NCBI GenBank assembly: GCA_963737835.1
Contig: CAVTUH010000001.1
Location: forward strand, 620,001-684,000
Direction of reading: 5' to 3'
DNA length: 64,000 nt
From: Palsa-1248 sp963737835
GTDB lineage: Bacteria > Gemmatimonadota > Gemmatimonadetes > Gemmatimonadales > Gemmatimonadaceae
Part shown: positions 60,754 through 64,000 of the stretch, piece by piece
Layout of the letters: each line of letters opens with the position of its first letter
Position numbering within the stretch: the first letter of the stretch is position 1
Program-made: the position numbers and the translations under genes
Notes under the pieces: generated by a model
The model's input: the letters and a program-made list of their open reading frames with translations, nothing else
Told to the model about the DNA's origin: nothing
Databases searched by the model: none

Positions 60754-61800
60754 TCAACCGAGTAGGTCAGTGACCAGCCGCGACGTATGACTGACAAGCG
60801 AGATCACCTTCTCGTAGGGCATCCGCGTCGGCCCAATGACACCGATGACCCCTCCAAACGGCCCCGCGCGATACTCAGCGGTGACAATCGTGAGATTTCC
60901 GAACCGGGGGTCGGCGTGCTCGTTTCCAATGGTGATCGAGATCCCGGGCTTTGCGCTCCGCTGGCGAAGCAACTCCGCCAGCTGGTCCCGCGTCTCCGTC
61001 AGCTCGATCAGGCGTCGCAAGCTGTCGCCGGTCGCGAACTCCGGCTGTTCGGCGAGCACCGACGCCTGGCCCAGCACGACGTTGCCACTCTCGTTGGCGA
61101 TTGGGACATCGAAGACGCTATCGCCCTCCTGAACGAAAATGTTCAGCAGCTCGCGCGTCGGGCCCGACGCGGGGACACTGTCGCGGAGGCGGTCGGTGAG
61201 CGAGGCCCGAATCTCACGCACCGTGAGACCCGCCAGGCGCTCGTTGAGCACGACCGTAACCTCGGCAATGGTCTCGTCGGCCAATGAGCCAGGCGCCTCG
61301 ACGAAGATGGTGCGCATCGCACCACCTTCGAGCGTCATGACCAGGAGCAACCGCTCGGCCGACAACCGAACGAGCTCGAGGTGCCGAAGCACCGTCTCCT
61401 CGAGGCGGGGTCCGAGGGCGACCCCCAATTCCTGGGTGAGGATCCCGAGGCTTTGCGCCGCGCAGCGGAGCACCGTCTCGATCGCAGACCCGCCGGCGAG
61501 TATCCGCTCGATCAGGCGGTCCCGCTCCTGGACAGCGAGCGGGGCCAGTTGGGCGAGCGAGTCGACATACATGCGATAGGCGCGATCGGTCGGGACCCGG
61601 CCAGCTGACGTATGGGGGTGGTAGAGGTATCCCTTTTCCTCCAGATCGCTCAGCGTATTGCGAATTGTCGCCGGTGACAAGCCGAGCCCGAACCGCTTCG
61701 CCAGGGTACGGGACCCCGCGGGCTCCGCGGTTTCCACATAGCTCTGGACGACGGCCTCGAGAATCCGCCACTCGCGCTCGTTCAGGTCACGGAACGACAT
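60754..61800 (-). CDS. hrcA: heat-inducible transcription repressor HrcA
   Basis: A 348-residue protein: N-terminal winged helix LNEREWRILEAVVQSYVETA and GLSPATIRNTLSDLEEKGYL, then the GAF-like region and the C-terminal SITIGNEHADPRFGNLTIVT, GGVIGVIGPTRMPYEKVISL. HrcA represses chaperone operons through CIRCE and is folded by GroEL. No CIRCE inverted repeat (TTAGCACTC and its complement) is visible upstream of hrcA or dnaJ in this window. Confidence 0.95.
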   Translation of the reverse strand: MSFRDLNEREWRILEAVVQSYVETAEPAGSRTLAKRFGLGLSPATIRNTLSDLEEKGYLYHPHTSAGRVPTDRAYRMYVDSLAQLAPLAVQERDRLIERILAGGSAIETVLRCAAQSLGILTQELGVALGPRLEETVLRHLELVRLSAERLLLVMTLEGGAMRTIFVEAPGSLADETIAEVTVVLNERLAGLTVREIRASLTDRLRDSVPASGPTRELLNIFVQEGDSVFDVPIANESGNVVLGQASVLAEQPEFATGDSLRRLIELTETRDQLAELLRQRSAKPGISITIGNEHADPRFGNLTIVTAEYRAGPFGGVIGVIGPTRMPYEKVISLVSHTSRLVTDLLG

Positions 61801-61813
61801 AAGTTCAAAAATA

Positions 61814-62965
61814 CTATTGAGTTCGGACGTTCGCCAATGCGAGTGCCAAGCTATCCAACCGGAGCCAGCCGGCGGCCGAGAGCACTAGCCGAACCGGTGT
61901 CGACCGGGCCCAGCCAGCCTGGATCCACTGCTGCGTCAACTCTCGTTCCCTGTCAGTCAAGACCGTTCCTTCCGCCGTTCGCAACTCGAGGTACGCCCGC
62001 TCGGACACACGGTTCTCGGGTGTGAGCCGCTCGGCACCAGCCACCGGATCTGACCCCTTCGATACGGCGCCGTGCCACTGTGTGTATCCGGACAGATTCC
62101 ACCGCCGAGTGGTGCCGTCGAACTCATGCGCCGCCGGCCCGAGCCCAGCGTAGGGGACGCCTGCCCAGTAGGCCCCATTATGGCAAGCGCGATACCCGGG
62201 GCGTGCAAAATTCGAAACTTCATAGTGTTCATACCCCGCCTCCGTAAGCAGTTCGTGGGCGGCCAGGTATTCGGTCTCGTACAGCTCCTCTGGCGCCTCC
62301 GCGACCGTCCCCCGGGCGATCCAGCGGGCCACCGGCGTGCCGGACTCGACAGTAAGGCCATACACGGACACATGCTGCGGGGAGAGCGACGTCAGCGCGT
62401 CCAGGTCGGCTGCCCAGGAGCGACCCAGGCTGGAGGGGAGCGCGAAGATCAGATCCAGGGAGACGTTGGCGATGCCGGCACTGCGGACCGCGCGGACGGC
62501 CTCGCTAATCCGGGCGGGGGAGTGGCTCCGGTGCATCCACGCGAGCGCGGTTGGGTCAAACGACTGGGCGCCGATCGACACGCGATTGATGCCTGCGGAC
62601 GCCCAGGCGGCGCTCGCTGCGTCCGTCACATCCTCCGGGTTCGCCTCGAGCGTGATTTCAGCCCCGGCGTCCAGCGTGAGCCGGGCCCGCAGGACGTCGA
62701 GCAGCTGTCGGACGCCGGCGGCGCCGAGGGCCAATGGTGTCCCCCCACCGAGGTACACACTTCGGACCGGCCATGGTTGCTCATCGTCGGGGAATCGCAG
62801 CGCCACTTCGCGCGCGACTGCCTCGACATACGCGTCGACCGGCACGTGGCGCCGCACCGCAATGGCGAAGTCGCAATACGAGCAGCGGCGAGCGCAGAAC
62901 GGCACGTGGACGTACACATGTCGCGGCCGCTGTGAGGGCGGCGCGTGCTGCGGCTCGCGCATCAT
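61814..62965 (-). CDS. hemW: HemW-like radical SAM heme chaperone
   Basis: A 383-residue protein resembling oxygen-independent coproporphyrinogen oxidase. The radical SAM motif CARRCSYCDFAI (CxxxCxxC) is near residue 25. SVYLGGGTPLALGAAGVRQL, LEANPEDVTDAASAAWASAG, NRVSIGAQSF and VSVYGLTVESGTPVARWI follow. The presence of these motifs without the extra residues of HemN places it in the HemW group, a heme-binding chaperone rather than an oxidase. ATG 62965 overlaps the dprA stop by 4 bases. Confidence 0.9.
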   Translation of the reverse strand: MMREPQHAPPSQRPRHVYVHVPFCARRCSYCDFAIAVRRHVPVDAYVEAVAREVALRFPDDEQPWPVRSVYLGGGTPLALGAAGVRQLLDVLRARLTLDAGAEITLEANPEDVTDAASAAWASAGINRVSIGAQSFDPTALAWMHRSHSPARISEAVRAVRSAGIANVSLDLIFALPSSLGRSWAADLDALTSLSPQHVSVYGLTVESGTPVARWIARGTVAEAPEELYETEYLAAHELLTEAGYEHYEVSNFARPGYRACHNGAYWAGVPYAGLGPAAHEFDGTTRRWNLSGYTQWHGAVSKGSDPVAGAERLTPENRVSERAYLELRTAEGTVLTDRERELTQQWIQAGWARSTPVRLVLSAAGWLRLDSLALALANVRTQ

Positions 62966-63822
62966 CGACGGCGGATCTCGCCTGTCGCGTCGCACTCGAC
63001 TGCTCCCGCAAGCTCGAGTGAGGTGATCGCCGCGAGGCAACGGGTGGTCGGCAAGTGGGCGCGGATCGAGATCGTGTCAACGTCGGTGGCGCCATTCGCC
63101 AATACGTCCCACACGGACGCCTCGTCGGCGGAGAACTCAGGTGGCGGCGCGGTCACTTCGACCCGTGGGCTCAGAAGGGCGAGCGCGTCCTCAGCTTCCA
63201 CGATGACACACGCTCCCGGGTGATGGAGCAGCGCGTTCGATCCGCGAAACGCTGCGGTATCGACCGGACCTGGCACGACGCCGATCGTTCGATCGAGGTC
63301 GATCGCGGCGTGCACGGTGTGCAACGCACCGCTCGTGGCGCTCGCCTCGACCACAACGGTGGCCCGCGCGAGTGCGGCGATCAGGCGGTTGCGGTGCGGA
63401 AACATCCAGCGGTCGGGCCGAACCCCAACTGTCCATTCCGAGAGGAGGAGTCCATCAGCGGCAATTCGTTCGCGTAGTCCGCGGTTGCAGGCCGGTACGC
63501 CCGCATCAATGCCGCCTCCCAGTACGGCGCAGGTCCGTCCATTACCGCCTTCGAGGGCGCCCGTGTGGGCCGCTGCGTCGACGCCCATGGCCAGTCCACT
63601 CACGACGCATGCGCCCGCGCGTGCGAGCACTCGGGCGGTGCGTCTGGCAAAGGCAAGACTCGTCGGTGTGGCGTGACGCGCGCCGATGATGGCGATCACC
63701 TGCCGATCGAGCACGCGAGCGTCACCGACGGCGTAGAGTGGATCGGGCGCGTTGCGGAGGTCGAGGAGAGCGCTCGGATACGGCGGGGTACCGCGGGCCC
63801 ACGTGTGGAGCTCGCTAGGCAT
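62962..63822 (-). CDS. dprA: DNA-processing protein DprA
   Basis: A 286-residue protein with the DprA Rossmann-like core: IAIIGARHATPTSLAFARRT, ACVVSGLAMGVDAAAHTGAL, CAVLGGGIDAGVP, FPHRNRLIAALARATVVVEA and TIGVVPGPVDTAAFRGSNAL. It loads RecA on incoming single-stranded DNA in natural transformation. The N-terminal SAM-like domain is short, and a C-terminal winged-helix piece (about 230-286) is present. A partial gene ends 3 bases upstream. Confidence 0.93.
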   Translation of the reverse strand: MPSELHTWARGTPPYPSALLDLRNAPDPLYAVGDARVLDRQVIAIIGARHATPTSLAFARRTARVLARAGACVVSGLAMGVDAAAHTGALEGGNGRTCAVLGGGIDAGVPACNRGLRERIAADGLLLSEWTVGVRPDRWMFPHRNRLIAALARATVVVEASATSGALHTVHAAIDLDRTIGVVPGPVDTAAFRGSNALLHHPGACVIVEAEDALALLSPRVEVTAPPPEFSADEASVWDVLANGATDVDTISIRAHLPTTRCLAAITSLELAGAVECDATGEIRRR

Positions 63823-63825
63823 CGC

Positions 63826-64000
63826 TCACGGCATCGACACCTGCTCGGTCGGACCGCGCTCGCGCTGACGGATGCTCATCAACTCGTCCCACCAGCCGCG
63901 GAGGAGCGTGTCGAGTTCCTGACGAGCCGCCGCGCTGATCGTGAACGTCGCGAACGCATCGGGCGCTTCAACAGGGGGCGGCGGATCATCGCCCCAGAGA
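63826..64000 (-). CDS. C-terminal end of an unidentified protein (5' end outside window)
   Basis: The frame is open from the right edge to a TGA at 63826-63828 and gives 57 residues ending RGWWDELMSIRQRERGPTEQ, VSMP. It contains a proline run (DDPPPPVEAPD), then a short helix AARQELDTLLRGWWDELM. No family is recognised. It lies 3 bases before dprA on the same strand, so it is probably the preceding gene in that operon. Confidence 0.6.
   Translation of the reverse strand, partial: LWGDDPPPPVEAPDAFATFTISAAARQELDTLLRGWWDELMSIRQRERGPTEQVSMP

Overview
The window looks like a chromosomal segment of a high-GC, Gram-negative-type bacterium, most likely Gemmatimonadota or a close relative. This is inferred from the style of the sequence and not proven. 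The hints are many short-spaced minus-strand operons, a serine/threonine kinase with TolB-like and TPR domains, several lipoproteins, a tripartite efflux system, outer-membrane proteins, and many palindromic intergenic repeats.

Layout. 1-2.7 kb is a decayed accessory stretch: the tail of a membrane protein, a DUF885 fragment, an unknown gene, and a DUF433/DUF5615 toxin-antitoxin pair whose toxin is cut exactly at the 3' end of tRNA-Leu. 3.1-9.5 kb holds an RND efflux operon (outer-membrane channel, adaptor, pump, DUF2892) with a divergent ArsR regulator. 9.8-16.2 kb carries secreted or surface proteins and the kinase. 16.3-17.4 kb is a damaged mer-type locus: a MerR operator, a merR stub fused out of frame to a merT tail, and a gene with an in-frame UGA. 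That last gene reads as a selenocysteine-containing thioredoxin-like lipoprotein with a SECIS-like hairpin just after the UGA. It is the most interesting object here. 17.5-25.2 kb holds a frameshifted DUF4097 gene, a serine hydrolase, tRNA-Gly, galK with a putative glycosidase, and a beta-barrel-like protein.

From 25.4 kb to the end the content is core housekeeping, nearly all on the minus strand. The groups are rny-folD-xseA-xseB-ispA-dxs-nadK-recN; infC-rpmI-rplT-pheS-pheT-zapB-like-zapA; dnaQ-like and a metallo-beta-lactamase; a partner-switching cassette (STAS, RsbW-like kinase, RsbU-like phosphatase) next to rsmA; rpsU-yqeY-mutS2-dnaG-zinc ribbon-recJ-rsmD-coaD-pta; and dprA-hemW-hrcA-dnaJ-prmA-rsmE-HIT. 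Two plus-strand genes, rex and a Tat-type metallophosphoesterase, interrupt this.

Intergenic regions contain a dispersed palindrome family (core GGCGACGCAATGCGTCGCC). At several convergent gene ends there are inverted arrays of short repeated words. Two frameshifts, in recN and the DUF4097 gene, may be real or may be sequencing errors. No CRISPR array, insertion sequence, rRNA or intact integrase was seen.
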